A stretch of 64,000 nucleotides of DNA from Scandinavium hiltneri (GTDB lineage Bacteria > Pseudomonadota > Gammaproteobacteria > Enterobacterales > Enterobacteriaceae), in contig NZ_JALIGE010000074.1 in NCBI RefSeq assembly GCF_024764835.1, positions 186,001 to 250,000 of the forward strand. The letters run 5' to 3'. How positions within the stretch are numbered: the stretch's first letter is position 1; the number at the start of each line of letters is the position of its first letter. This document shows, piece after piece, positions 8,564-16,124 of this stretch. The translations under genes were made by a program, and so were the position numbers. Under the pieces are notes generated by a model that saw only the letters and a list, made by a program, of their open reading frames with translations, was not told the origin of the DNA and made no database searches.

Positions 8564-8735
8564 TCCCTTCAAGCAACTGGAAAAGGCCATAAGTGGCTAA
8601 CCAGCCGCTACCAATCACCGCACTTTTTGTCGGCAAACTCATCCGTTTAAACGCCATCTGATGCTTCTTATAAAGGGCATAAGAAAGCAAGATCTTCACC
8701 GAAAGAGTGATCGAAAGGATCACGTAAATATTCAT
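8556..8735 (-). CDS. Possible small membrane protein, 59 residues
   Basis: Reading frame beginning MNIYVILSITLSVKILLSYALYKK, with a clear hydrophobic helix at about 3-20, a basic middle (KKHQMAFKRM) and a second weakly hydrophobic segment (AVIGSGWLATYGLFQLLEGII). I use the ATG at 8735. An earlier ATG at 8768 adds MAEDRCGHRKR, and neither has a strong ribosome site. The 3' end overlaps the peptidase gene by 8 bp, tail to tail. I recognise no family. The amphipathic two-helix layout makes a real small protein plausible, but chance cannot be excluded. Confidence 0.4.
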   Translation of the reverse strand: MNIYVILSITLSVKILLSYALYKKHQMAFKRMSLPTKSAVIGSGWLATYGLFQLLEGII

Positions 8736-8918
8736 ACGTTTTCTATGTCCGCATCTATCTTCTGCCATTTGAGAGGTGACATAGTATATTCCCGTGATAA
8801 AAACAGGGAATTATTTTTTGCGGCCTTAGCATTTCCTTGCGAAATCATTTTCACGACGACCAGGGTCTGCGAACAGCCCCCAGACGACAGCGTATCGGTA
8901 CTCAGGGTAGGCTTATTA
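8736..8918. other. Short intergenic stretch before yhiN end
   Basis: Together with the small frame at 8556-8735 this makes up the roughly 350-bp gap between the NlpC/P60 gene and yhiN. I see no tRNA, repeat or clear terminator here. A plus-strand frame running through it into yhiN is a shadow of yhiN. Confidence 0.4.
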
Positions 8919-10112
8919 TTACGCGTCCACCAGCTCCTGCGCACACGCCCATGCGGACGCCCATGCCCACTGGAAGTTGTATCCACCGAGCCAGCCGGTG
9001 ACGTCCATGACTTCGCCGATGAAATACAGCCCCGGCGCTTTGCGGGCTTCCATGGTGCGCGAAGACAGTTCGTTGGTATCGACTCCGCCCAGCGTCACTT
9101 CAGCAGTACGATAACCTTCGGTGCCGTTGGGTTGCACGCGCCAGTCAGTGAGCGTTTCCACCAGTTGTTGCTGATCTTTGCTGTTCAGCTGTTTGAGCTG
9201 CACGTCCGGGATTTGCCCCAGCAGTTGCAGACACTCCACCAGCCGTTTTGGTAACTGCATCGCCAGCGTATTTTTCAGGCTTTGGTTCGGGTGCGCGTTG
9301 CGCTGCTCGTCGAGGAATGTCTCGAGGTCACACTCCGGCAGCAGGTTGATGCTGACGAACTCACCGGACTGCCAGTAACTGGAAATTTGCAACACCGCCG
9401 GGCCGGACAGGCCGCGATGGGTGAACAGCAAACTTTCGCGGAAAACGGTGCCGTCGTCCGCGGTGATTACCGCAGGCACAGAAACGCCGGAAAGCACCTG
9501 CAGTTGTTCCAGCAGCGGTTTGTGCAGCGTAAACGGCACCAGGCCCGCGCGCGTCGGCAGGACGTTAAGCCCGAACTGCTCGGCAATTTTATAGCCGAAC
9601 GGCGAAGCGCCCAGGCCCGGCATCGACAGGCCGCCGCTGGCGATAACCAGCTTTTTCGTGGCCACCGTGTCGCCATTCAGCTGCAAGGTGTAGCCGTCGT
9701 CGTCACGTTCGACGCAAATAATCTCGGTGCGCAGCCGCGTGGTAACATTGCCCTTTTCACATTCTGCCACCAGCATATCGACAATCTGCTGGGCGGAATC
9801 GTCACAGAACAGCTGGCCGAGGGTTTTCTCATGCCACGCAATGCCGTACTTTCCGACCAGTTCGATGAAGTCCCATTGGGTGTAGCGGGCCAGCGCCGAT
9901 TTGCAGAAATGCGGGTTCTGACTGAGGTATGCCGCGGGTTCTACGTACATATTGGTGAAGTTACAGCGCCCGCCGCCGGACATTAAAATCTTGCGGCCCG
10001 GCTTTTTGCCGTTATCCAGAAGCAGCACTCGCGCCCCCGCTTGTCCCGCCTGCGCTGCACAAAACATTCCCGCCGCGCCAGCGCCGACAACAATGGCATC
10101 AAACCTTTCCAC
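8919..10112 (-). CDS. yhiN: YhiN, HI0933-family FAD-dependent oxidoreductase
   Basis: Flavoprotein of the HI0933/BaiN family, function unproven in enterobacteria. The FAD-binding start VERFDAIVVGAGAAGMFCAAQAG has the GxGxxG motif. GRKILMSGGGRCNFTN follows at about 40-55, a family hallmark. The C-terminal FAD motif PGLYFIGEVMDVTGWLGGYN ends with FQWAWASAWACAQELV. I start at a GTG (10112) that aligns with the E. coli N-terminus MERFDAI and has AGAGG upstream. An ATG-started frame 25 codons longer has no family match. The result is 397 residues (E. coli 400). It is divergent from pitA, with about 230 bp shared for both promoters. Confidence 0.9.
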   Translation of the reverse strand: MERFDAIVVGAGAAGMFCAAQAGQAGARVLLLDNGKKPGRKILMSGGGRCNFTNMYVEPAAYLSQNPHFCKSALARYTQWDFIELVGKYGIAWHEKTLGQLFCDDSAQQIVDMLVAECEKGNVTTRLRTEIICVERDDDGYTLQLNGDTVATKKLVIASGGLSMPGLGASPFGYKIAEQFGLNVLPTRAGLVPFTLHKPLLEQLQVLSGVSVPAVITADDGTVFRESLLFTHRGLSGPAVLQISSYWQSGEFVSINLLPECDLETFLDEQRNAHPNQSLKNTLAMQLPKRLVECLQLLGQIPDVQLKQLNSKDQQQLVETLTDWRVQPNGTEGYRTAEVTLGGVDTNELSSRTMEARKAPGLYFIGEVMDVTGWLGGYNFQWAWASAWACAQELVDA

Positions 10113-10343
10113 ACGCCTATCCTCTCGTTTTGAATGTCGGGAAGTGTAAATTTTCCCATCGGGCACGACCAGTAAGAATTTTTTCATATATGGTCATGCC
10201 TTTGAAACATATAGGGTAATTACTGACGCTATTTTTACGACAGTGAACAAATATCAATAAAAGTCTATATTTCTCTTTGCCCACGCTGCGTTTGTCCTGG
10301 ATAATGCGCCGCGTTCATGTCCTCAAAATGGCGTAACGTACCT

Positions 10344-11840
10344 ATGCTACATTTGTTTGCTGGCCTGGATTTGCATACTGGGCTTTTGTTATTGCTTGCT
10401 CTGGGATTTGTGTTGTTTTACGAAGCGATTAATGGCTTCCACGACACCGCAAACGCAGTAGCGACCGTTATCTACACCCGCGCAATGCGTTCGCAATTAG
10501 CGGTAGCGATGGCGGCAATTTTCAACTTCTTTGGCGTGCTGTTAGGCGGTCTGAGCGTAGCCTATGCGATTGTGCATATGCTGCCAACGGATTTGCTGCT
10601 GAATATGGGCTCTGCTCATGGTCTCGCCATGGTCTTCTCTATGCTGTTGGCAGCGATTATCTGGAACCTCGGTACCTGGTATTTCGGCCTTCCGGCATCA
10701 AGCTCTCACACCCTGATCGGGGCCATTATCGGTATTGGTTTAACCAATGCGCTGATGACCGGCACCTCGGTGGTGGACGCGCTGAACATCCCGAAAGTCA
10801 TTGGGATTTTCGCGTCGCTGATTATCTCGCCTATCGTCGGTCTGGTTGTCGCCGGTGGCCTGATTTTCCTGCTGCGTCGTTACTGGAGCAACACCAAGAA
10901 AAAGGCGCGTATCCACCTCACGCCGGCCGAGCGTGAAAAGAAAGACGGTAAGAAAAAGCCGCCATTCTGGACGCGTATTGCCCTGATCCTCTCCGCAATT
11001 GGCGTGGCATTCTCCCACGGCGCGAACGATGGTCAGAAAGGCATTGGTCTGGTGATGCTGGTACTGATTGGCGTGGCACCGGCTGGATTCGTGGTTAACA
11101 TGAATGCGTCCGGCTACGAAATCACCCGTACCCGTGATGCGGTCAACAACGTGGAAATCTATTTCCAGCAGCATCCTGACCTGCTGGCGAAAGTGATCAG
11201 TGCTGAACCACTGATCCCCTCTCCGGAGCCTGGCGCAACCCAGCCTGCTGAGTTCCATTGCCATCCGGCGAATACCATCAATGCGTTAGACCGCGTGAAA
11301 GGTATGCTGGACAACATTGAGAGCTACGACAAGCTGAGCGTCGAGCAGCGCAGCCAGATGCGTCGCATCCTGCTGTGTATCTCCGATACCACCGATAAAG
11401 TGGGTAAGCTGCCGAACGTCAACAACGACGATCAGCGTCTGCTGAAGAAACTTAAAACCGATATGCTGAGCACCATCGAGTACGCTCCTGTCTGGATTAT
11501 CATGGCCGTCGCTCTGGCGCTGGGCATTGGTACGATGATCGGCTGGCGTCGCGTGGCGACCACTATCGGCGAGAAAATCGGTAAGAAAGGCATGACCTAT
11601 GCTCAGGGTATGTCAGCGCAGATGACCGCGGCGGTGTCGATTGGTCTGGCGAGTTACACCGGGATGCCGGTATCCACCACACACGTTCTGTCGTCCTCCG
11701 TTGCGGGTACGATGATCGTTGACGGTGGCGGCTTGCAGCGCAAAACCGTGACTAACATCCTGATGGCGTGGGTTCTGACTCTGCCAGCGGCAATTATTCT
11801 TTCCGGCGGACTGTACTGGCTGAGCCTCAAGCTCATCTGA
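10344..11840 (+). CDS. pitA: PitA, low-affinity inorganic phosphate (metal-phosphate) transporter
   Basis: Inner-membrane symporter that takes up phosphate as a neutral metal-phosphate complex with protons, and so also affects Zn and Mg uptake. It has 498 residues from the ATG at 10344, which aligns with E. coli MLHLFAGLDLHTG; an upstream ATG at 10317 would add 9 residues. The two inverted PD001131 signature halves are visible, GFHDTANAVATVI near residue 30 and SHGANDGQKGIGLVM near 220. So are the paired LPASSSHTLIGAIIG and MPVSTTHVLSSSVAGTM segments. A hydrophilic loop of about 110 residues separates the halves. A strong bidirectional hairpin follows. Identity is certain. Confidence 0.97.
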   Translation: MLHLFAGLDLHTGLLLLLALGFVLFYEAINGFHDTANAVATVIYTRAMRSQLAVAMAAIFNFFGVLLGGLSVAYAIVHMLPTDLLLNMGSAHGLAMVFSMLLAAIIWNLGTWYFGLPASSSHTLIGAIIGIGLTNALMTGTSVVDALNIPKVIGIFASLIISPIVGLVVAGGLIFLLRRYWSNTKKKARIHLTPAEREKKDGKKKPPFWTRIALILSAIGVAFSHGANDGQKGIGLVMLVLIGVAPAGFVVNMNASGYEITRTRDAVNNVEIYFQQHPDLLAKVISAEPLIPSPEPGATQPAEFHCHPANTINALDRVKGMLDNIESYDKLSVEQRSQMRRILLCISDTTDKVGKLPNVNNDDQRLLKKLKTDMLSTIEYAPVWIIMAVALALGIGTMIGWRRVATTIGEKIGKKGMTYAQGMSAQMTAAVSIGLASYTGMPVSTTHVLSSSVAGTMIVDGGGLQRKTVTNILMAWVLTLPAAIILSGGLYWLSLKLI

Positions 11841-11861
11841 TTAGCCTGAAAGCACGACAAA

Positions 11862-11890
11862 AACGGGTCAGGAAACTGACCCGTTTTTTT
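11862..11890. terminator. Bidirectional rho-independent terminator between pitA and uspB
   Basis: A perfect 10-bp stem (AACGGGTCAG ... CTGACCCGTT) with a GAAA tetraloop, followed by a T run on the plus strand and preceded by an A run. It sits between the convergent pitA and uspB genes and can serve both. Confidence 0.9.
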
Positions 11891-11915
11891 ATGCCTGTAC
11901 CTTATAGAACAACAT

Positions 11916-12251
11916 TCAATGCCAAATCATTAAAGCAATCATGCTGATCACGACCAGGCCACACAGCGCACTGGTTAATACAAACTGACGGCGAACACGC
12001 TCACAGCGGCGGATAAACTCATCATCATGATGATCCCGGTAGCGCTGCGCGTAGATATACCACACCAGACGCACCTGTTTTCCAGGCTGACCGTGGGAGG
12101 TGAAAAAACCTCCGCCATCCACATACTGATAGAGTAAAGGATCGCAACCACGCAGCACCACCAGCAGCGCGCGCAACGATGAGAAATAGCGCGCCATATT
12201 CACTACACACACAATACACAAAGCCCAAAACAGTGCGACAGTGCTTACCAT
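11916..12251 (-). CDS. uspB: UspB, universal stress protein B
   Basis: Small inner-membrane protein of 111 residues, the same length as in E. coli, where it is RpoS-dependent and contributes to stationary-phase ethanol resistance. It begins MVSTVALFWALCIVCVVNMARYF, a transmembrane helix. A cytoplasmic-type central part (HGQPGKQVRLVWYIYAQRYRDHHDDEFIRRCERVRRQ) follows, then a C-terminal helix (LTSALCGLVVISMIALMIWH). GGAGG lies just ahead of the ATG at 12251. It is divergent from uspA. The molecular function is not known for the family. Confidence 0.95.
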   Translation of the reverse strand: MVSTVALFWALCIVCVVNMARYFSSLRALLVVLRGCDPLLYQYVDGGGFFTSHGQPGKQVRLVWYIYAQRYRDHHDDEFIRRCERVRRQFVLTSALCGLVVISMIALMIWH

Positions 12252-12679
12252 AGCTCCTCCCCGGCGACCGGCCCACGGAGACTTCCTCCGGGACTACCGC
12301 AACCCGAAACTCAACAGACAGTCAGTGAAAGAGTGAGAACCCGGTCACATTAACTTATCCGACCGACTCTTTAAATAGTGTAGGAGATCCGCTGATTTTT
12401 TTGCCACATCGTTAATCGTTATCAATAGTTAAAACGCGAAGATTTGTTTAACTGATTGGTGATCAAGGGTCGTTGACGTAACTTGAGGCTCGTTTTAAGG
12501 TTGGGTTGTCTACACTATTTAGTAACCAGACCCAAAATAATTCGAGTTGCATTGAGGCGGCAAGTCCGTGAGTTCCCAAGAGCATAGATAACTATGTGAC
12601 TGGGACGAGCGGACGCAGCCAACAAAGAGGCAACTTGAAGTATGACGGGTATACACAGACTTAAGGAAGGAGTAACACT
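12252..12679. other. uspB-uspA divergent control region
   Basis: This 428-bp gap holds the promoters of both stress genes and, nearer uspA, a complete ERIC element (12527-12653). The uspB-proximal half is AT-rich. I could not pick out a convincing -35/-10 pair for either gene by eye. A ribosome site (GGAAGGAG) precedes the uspA ATG. Confidence 0.5.
12527..12653. repeat. ERIC element, standard 127-bp form
   Basis: The imperfect palindrome typical of enterobacterial repetitive intergenic consensus. The left end reads ACCCAAAATAATTCGAGTTG, the core has the diverged AGTTCCCAAGAGC and ACTATGTGACTGGGACGAGC arms, and the right end reads CAACTTGAAGTATGACGGGT. The length is 127 bp, the canonical size. 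It lies within the likely uspA leader or promoter-upstream region and is probably transcribed into RNA with strong secondary structure. The second ERIC in the window is at 31905-32102. Confidence 0.85.
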
Positions 12680-13117
12680 ATGGCTTACAAACACATTCTT
12701 ATCGCGGTTGACCTGTCCCCGGAAAGCAAAGTTCTGGTCGACAAAGCAGTTTCTATGGCGCGCCCGTACAACGCGAAAGTTTCCCTGATTCATGTCGATG
12801 TGAACTACTCCGATCTCTACACCGGCCTGATCGATGTCAATCTGGGTGATATGCAGAAACGCATCTCGGAGGAGACTCACCACGCGTTAAGCGAGCTTTC
12901 CACCAACGCCGGATATCCGATCACAGAAACCCTCAGCGGCAGCGGTGACCTCGGCCAGGTTCTGGTCGACGCTATCAAGAAATACGATATGGATTTGGTG
13001 GTGTGCGGTCATCATCAGGATTTCTGGAGCAAACTGATGTCGTCTGCTCGTCAGCTGATTAATACCGTGCATGTGGATATGCTGATTGTTCCGCTGCGTG
13101 ATGAAGAAGACGAGTAA
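12680..13117 (+). CDS. uspA: UspA, universal stress protein A
   Basis: Cytoplasmic stress protein induced on growth arrest. In E. coli it is a homodimer of the Usp fold, without the ATP-binding Gly-rich loop of MJ0577-type proteins. It has 145 residues (E. coli 144) and is nearly identical throughout, beginning MAYKHILIAVDLSPESKVLV and with VLVDAIKKYDMDLVVCGHHQDFW in the middle. The ribosome site GGAAGGAG is well placed. An ERIC element lies just upstream and a REP just downstream. Regulation by ppGpp and growth arrest is known for the family and not read here. Confidence 0.97.
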   Translation: MAYKHILIAVDLSPESKVLVDKAVSMARPYNAKVSLIHVDVNYSDLYTGLIDVNLGDMQKRISEETHHALSELSTNAGYPITETLSGSGDLGQVLVDAIKKYDMDLVVCGHHQDFWSKLMSSARQLINTVHVDMLIVPLRDEEDE

Positions 13118-13126
13118 AGTTGTATT

Positions 13127-13153
13127 GCCCGGCGGCGTTACCGCTTGCCGGGC
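13127..13153. repeat. REP element downstream of uspA
   Basis: The palindrome GCCCGGCGGCGTTACC...GCCGGGC has REP character and lies between the convergent ends of uspA and rsmJ. It could act as a 3' stabilising hairpin or terminator for uspA. The gap here is only about 50 bp. In E. coli K-12 the dtpB gene occupies this position. Confidence 0.75.
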
Positions 13154-13167
13154 CTGGCCGATCGTCT

Positions 13168-13920
13168 CTACTCCGGCGTTCCCGCATAAATATCAAACCG
13201 GTGTCCTTTAGTGGCCACCGCATTCGGTGTGGCGACGTCGGCTAACGGCGGGGCATAATCCGGGCGCTTCACCACGACTCGCTTTGTCGCCAGTTGTTGC
13301 GCAGGCCCCAGCAGACCATCAGCATCTAAATCCGGCCCCACCAGCGACTGAAACACCCGCATTTCCTTTTTCACCAGCGCGCTTTTCTGCTTGTGCGGAA
13401 ACATCGGGTCGAGGTAAACCACCTGCGGACGCGGCGTGATATCGGTCAGCGCCGTCAGGCTGGACGCATGAATGAGCTGCAAGCGATCCTGCAGCCAGCC
13501 GCCGATTTCCGGGTCAGCATAACCGCGTGCCAGACCATCATCCAGCAGCGCAGCGACCACCGGGTTACGTTCCAGCATTCGCACGTGACAGCCAACGGAC
13601 GCCAGCACGAACGCATCGCGCCCTAACCCCGCCGTGGCATCCACGACGTCCGGCAGATAGCTGCCTTTAACCCCAACCGCTTTTGCCACCGCTTCGCCAC
13701 GACCGCCGCCGAATTTGCGCCGATGCGCCATCGCGCCGCCGACAAAATCCACGAAGATGCCGCCAAGCTTAGGCTCATCGCGCTTACGCAGTTCAAGATG
13801 CTCCGGGGTTAATACCAGCGCCATCAGGTTGTCTGCATCGTGCTCCAGCGCCCAGCGGGCCGCCAGAACAGATAAGGCGCCATCGCTGGCGCCTGATTCA
13901 TCCACTAAACAGATTTTCAC
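13168..13920 (-). CDS. rsmJ: RsmJ, 16S rRNA m2G1516 methyltransferase
   Basis: SAM-dependent methyltransferase that modifies G1516 of 16S rRNA in the small subunit. It has 250 residues, equal to E. coli. I start at a GTG (13920, VKICLVDESG...) that matches the family N-terminus; the in-frame ATG upstream at 13983 lies inside prlC. Motifs are the family-specific EPKLGGIFVDFVGGAMAHRRKFGGGRG near 65-90, the SAM-binding VVDATAGLGRDAFVLAS, and the DPMFPHKQKSALVKKEM catalytic region. The start is 7 bp after the prlC stop, so the two are co-transcribed. Confidence 0.95.
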   Translation of the reverse strand: MKICLVDESGASDGALSVLAARWALEHDADNLMALVLTPEHLELRKRDEPKLGGIFVDFVGGAMAHRRKFGGGRGEAVAKAVGVKGSYLPDVVDATAGLGRDAFVLASVGCHVRMLERNPVVAALLDDGLARGYADPEIGGWLQDRLQLIHASSLTALTDITPRPQVVYLDPMFPHKQKSALVKKEMRVFQSLVGPDLDADGLLGPAQQLATKRVVVKRPDYAPPLADVATPNAVATKGHRFDIYAGTPE

Positions 13921-13927
13921 GAAACGA

Positions 13928-15970
13928 TCAGCCCTTGATGCCGTAATGCTCAAGCATCGCGTCCAGCTGCGGTTCGCGTCCACGGAAGCGTTTGAACAGC
14001 GTCATCGGCTCTTCTGAACCGCCGAGGCTCAGGATATTGTCGAGGAACGACTGTCCGGTTTCACGGTTGAAAATCCCTTCCTCTTCGAAGCGGGAGAAGG
14101 CGTCTGCCGCCAGCACGTCGGCCCACAGGTAACTGTAGTAACCCGCCGCGTAACCGCCCGCGAAAATGTGGCTGAAGGCGTGTGGGAAACGGCCCCACGA
14201 TGGACCCGGCACCACGGAAACCTGCTTCTTGATTTCAGCCAGCGTATCGAGGATTTTCGCGCCCTGCTCCGGGTTAAACTCGGCGTGCAGACGGAAATCG
14301 AACAGACCGAACTCCAGCTGGCGCAGAACAAACATCGCCGCCTGGTAGTTTTTCGCCGCCAGCATTTTATCCAGCAGTTCTTTCGGCAGCGGTTCGCCAG
14401 TTTCATAATGGCCAGAGATAAACGCCAGCGCCTCCGGCTCCCAGCACCAGTTTTCCATAAACTGGCTCGGCAGTTCGACGGCATCCCACGGCACACCGCT
14501 GATACCCGAAACACCTGCGGTTTCGATGCGGGTCAGCATGTGGTGCAGACCGTGACCGAATTCGTGGAACAGGGTGATCACTTCATCGTGGGTGAACAGC
14601 GCAGGTTTGCCGCTCACCGGACGGTTGAAGTTACAGGTCAGATAGGCCACCGGCTTTTGCAGCGAGCCATCGGCTTTACGCATCTGGCCCACGCAGTCGT
14701 CCATCCACGCCCCGCCGCGTTTGTGCTCGCGCGCGTAGAGGTCGAGATAGAAGCTGCCGCGCAGTTCATTCTTGTCGTCGTATAGCTCGAAGAAGCGCAC
14801 TTCCGGATTCCACACGTCGATGTCGGTGCGCTCTTTAGCGGTGATGCCGTAAATGCGTTTCACCACCTCGAACAGGCCGTTAACGGCTTTGTTTTCAGGG
14901 AAGTACGGACGCAGCTGCTCGTCGCTGATGCTGTACAGATGCTGTTTCTGTTTTTCGCTGTAGTAAGCGATGTCCCACGGTTGCAGATCGTCCACGCCAA
15001 ATTCGGCTTTCGCGTAGGCGCGCAGCTGGGCCAGCTCTTTCTCGCCCTGTGGACGGGCGCGTTTCGCCAGATCCGTCAGGAAGTCGAGTACCTGCTGTGG
15101 GTTTTCCGCCATTTTGGTGGCGAGGGATTTAACCGCATAGCTTTCGAAGCCCAGCAGCTGAGCCAGTTCGTGGCGCAGTGCGAGGATCTCTTCCATTGCC
15201 GGGCTGTTGTCCCATTTCCCGGCGTTCGGGCCCTGGTCAGATGCACGCGTGGTGTAGGCGCGGTACATCTCTTCACGCAACGCCTGGTTGTCACAATAGG
15301 TCATCACCGGCAGATAGCTCGGGATATCCAGCGTCAGCAGATACCCTTCCTGCTCTTTGGCTTCAGCCTGTGCAATGGCCGCCGCCAATGCGCTTTCCGG
15401 CATACCGGCCAACTCGGCTTCATCGGTGACCAACTTGCTCCAGCCCATGGTGGCGTCGAGCACGTTGTTGCTGTACTGGTTGCCTAACTCGGACAGGCGC
15501 GCGGCGATTTCGCCGTAGCGTTTCTGTTTCTCTTTCGACAGGCCAATCCCGGAGAGCTCAAAATCACGCAGTGCGTTATCCACCGCTTTTTTCTGCGCGG
15601 TGTTGAGGCCAGCGTAGTTGTCACCTTCCCGCAGGTCGCGATACGCCTGATACAGCCCTTCATGCTGGCCGACCCAGGTGCTGTATTCAGACAGCAGCGG
15701 CAGCGTCTGTTCGTAGGCTTCACGCAGCTCCGGGCTGTTTTTCACGGAGTTCAGGTGGCTGACCGGAGAGAAAATACGGCCCAGTACGTCGTCCACTTCC
15801 GCCAGCGGCTGACAGAGATTTTCCCAGCTGTATGGCGCGCCCTGCGCCACCACGCTTTCTACCGACGTGCGGCAGTCGTCCAGCGCTTTGGTGACCGCAG
15901 GAACCACGTGTTCAGGCTGGATTTTCGAAAACGGAGGCAGTTCGAAAGGCTCTAGTAATGGATTGGTCAT
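13928..15970 (-). CDS. prlC: PrlC, oligopeptidase A
   Basis: Cytoplasmic M3-family zinc metallopeptidase that degrades short peptides, including cleaved signal peptides. It is a heat-shock (sigma-32) gene in E. coli. I start at the ATG at 15970 (MTNPLLEPFELPPFSKIQPEH), giving 680 residues as in E. coli; a longer frame to 16150 has no family match. The zinc site HEFGHGLHH lies around residue 470, with the third ligand in the downstream GISGVPWDAVELPSQFMENW helix. It forms an operon with rsmJ. All catalytic elements are intact. Confidence 0.96.
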   Translation of the reverse strand: MTNPLLEPFELPPFSKIQPEHVVPAVTKALDDCRTSVESVVAQGAPYSWENLCQPLAEVDDVLGRIFSPVSHLNSVKNSPELREAYEQTLPLLSEYSTWVGQHEGLYQAYRDLREGDNYAGLNTAQKKAVDNALRDFELSGIGLSKEKQKRYGEIAARLSELGNQYSNNVLDATMGWSKLVTDEAELAGMPESALAAAIAQAEAKEQEGYLLTLDIPSYLPVMTYCDNQALREEMYRAYTTRASDQGPNAGKWDNSPAMEEILALRHELAQLLGFESYAVKSLATKMAENPQQVLDFLTDLAKRARPQGEKELAQLRAYAKAEFGVDDLQPWDIAYYSEKQKQHLYSISDEQLRPYFPENKAVNGLFEVVKRIYGITAKERTDIDVWNPEVRFFELYDDKNELRGSFYLDLYAREHKRGGAWMDDCVGQMRKADGSLQKPVAYLTCNFNRPVSGKPALFTHDEVITLFHEFGHGLHHMLTRIETAGVSGISGVPWDAVELPSQFMENWCWEPEALAFISGHYETGEPLPKELLDKMLAAKNYQAAMFVLRQLEFGLFDFRLHAEFNPEQGAKILDTLAEIKKQVSVVPGPSWGRFPHAFSHIFAGGYAAGYYSYLWADVLAADAFSRFEEEGIFNRETGQSFLDNILSLGGSEEPMTLFKRFRGREPQLDAMLEHYGIKG

Positions 15971-16082
15971 AAGCGCTGTCCTGTTGAAAAGAGTGAATAA
16001 GGCGCACGTCCGGCGCGGCACATATCTTCGTAGAATGGGGGTAAGTGTAGAGGATTTCAATGGCAGCAGGCTTTCAGTTTTT

Positions 16083-16119
16083 GTAGACCGGGTAAGGCGC
16101 AACGCGCCACCACCCGGCA
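16083..16119. repeat. REP element between the PAP2 gene and prlC
   Basis: The palindromic unit GTAGACCGGGTAAGGCGC ... GCGCCACCACCCGGC has the classical REP layout. It lies just beyond the stop of the minus-strand PAP2 phosphatase gene. Confidence 0.75.
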
Positions 16120-16124
16120 AACTC

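Noticed and set aside
12470..12526. Candidate sigma-70 promoter for uspA (TACACT with an upstream TTG)
   Set aside because: No -35 hexamer lies at an acceptable 16-18 bp spacing from TACACT, so I did not annotate it.
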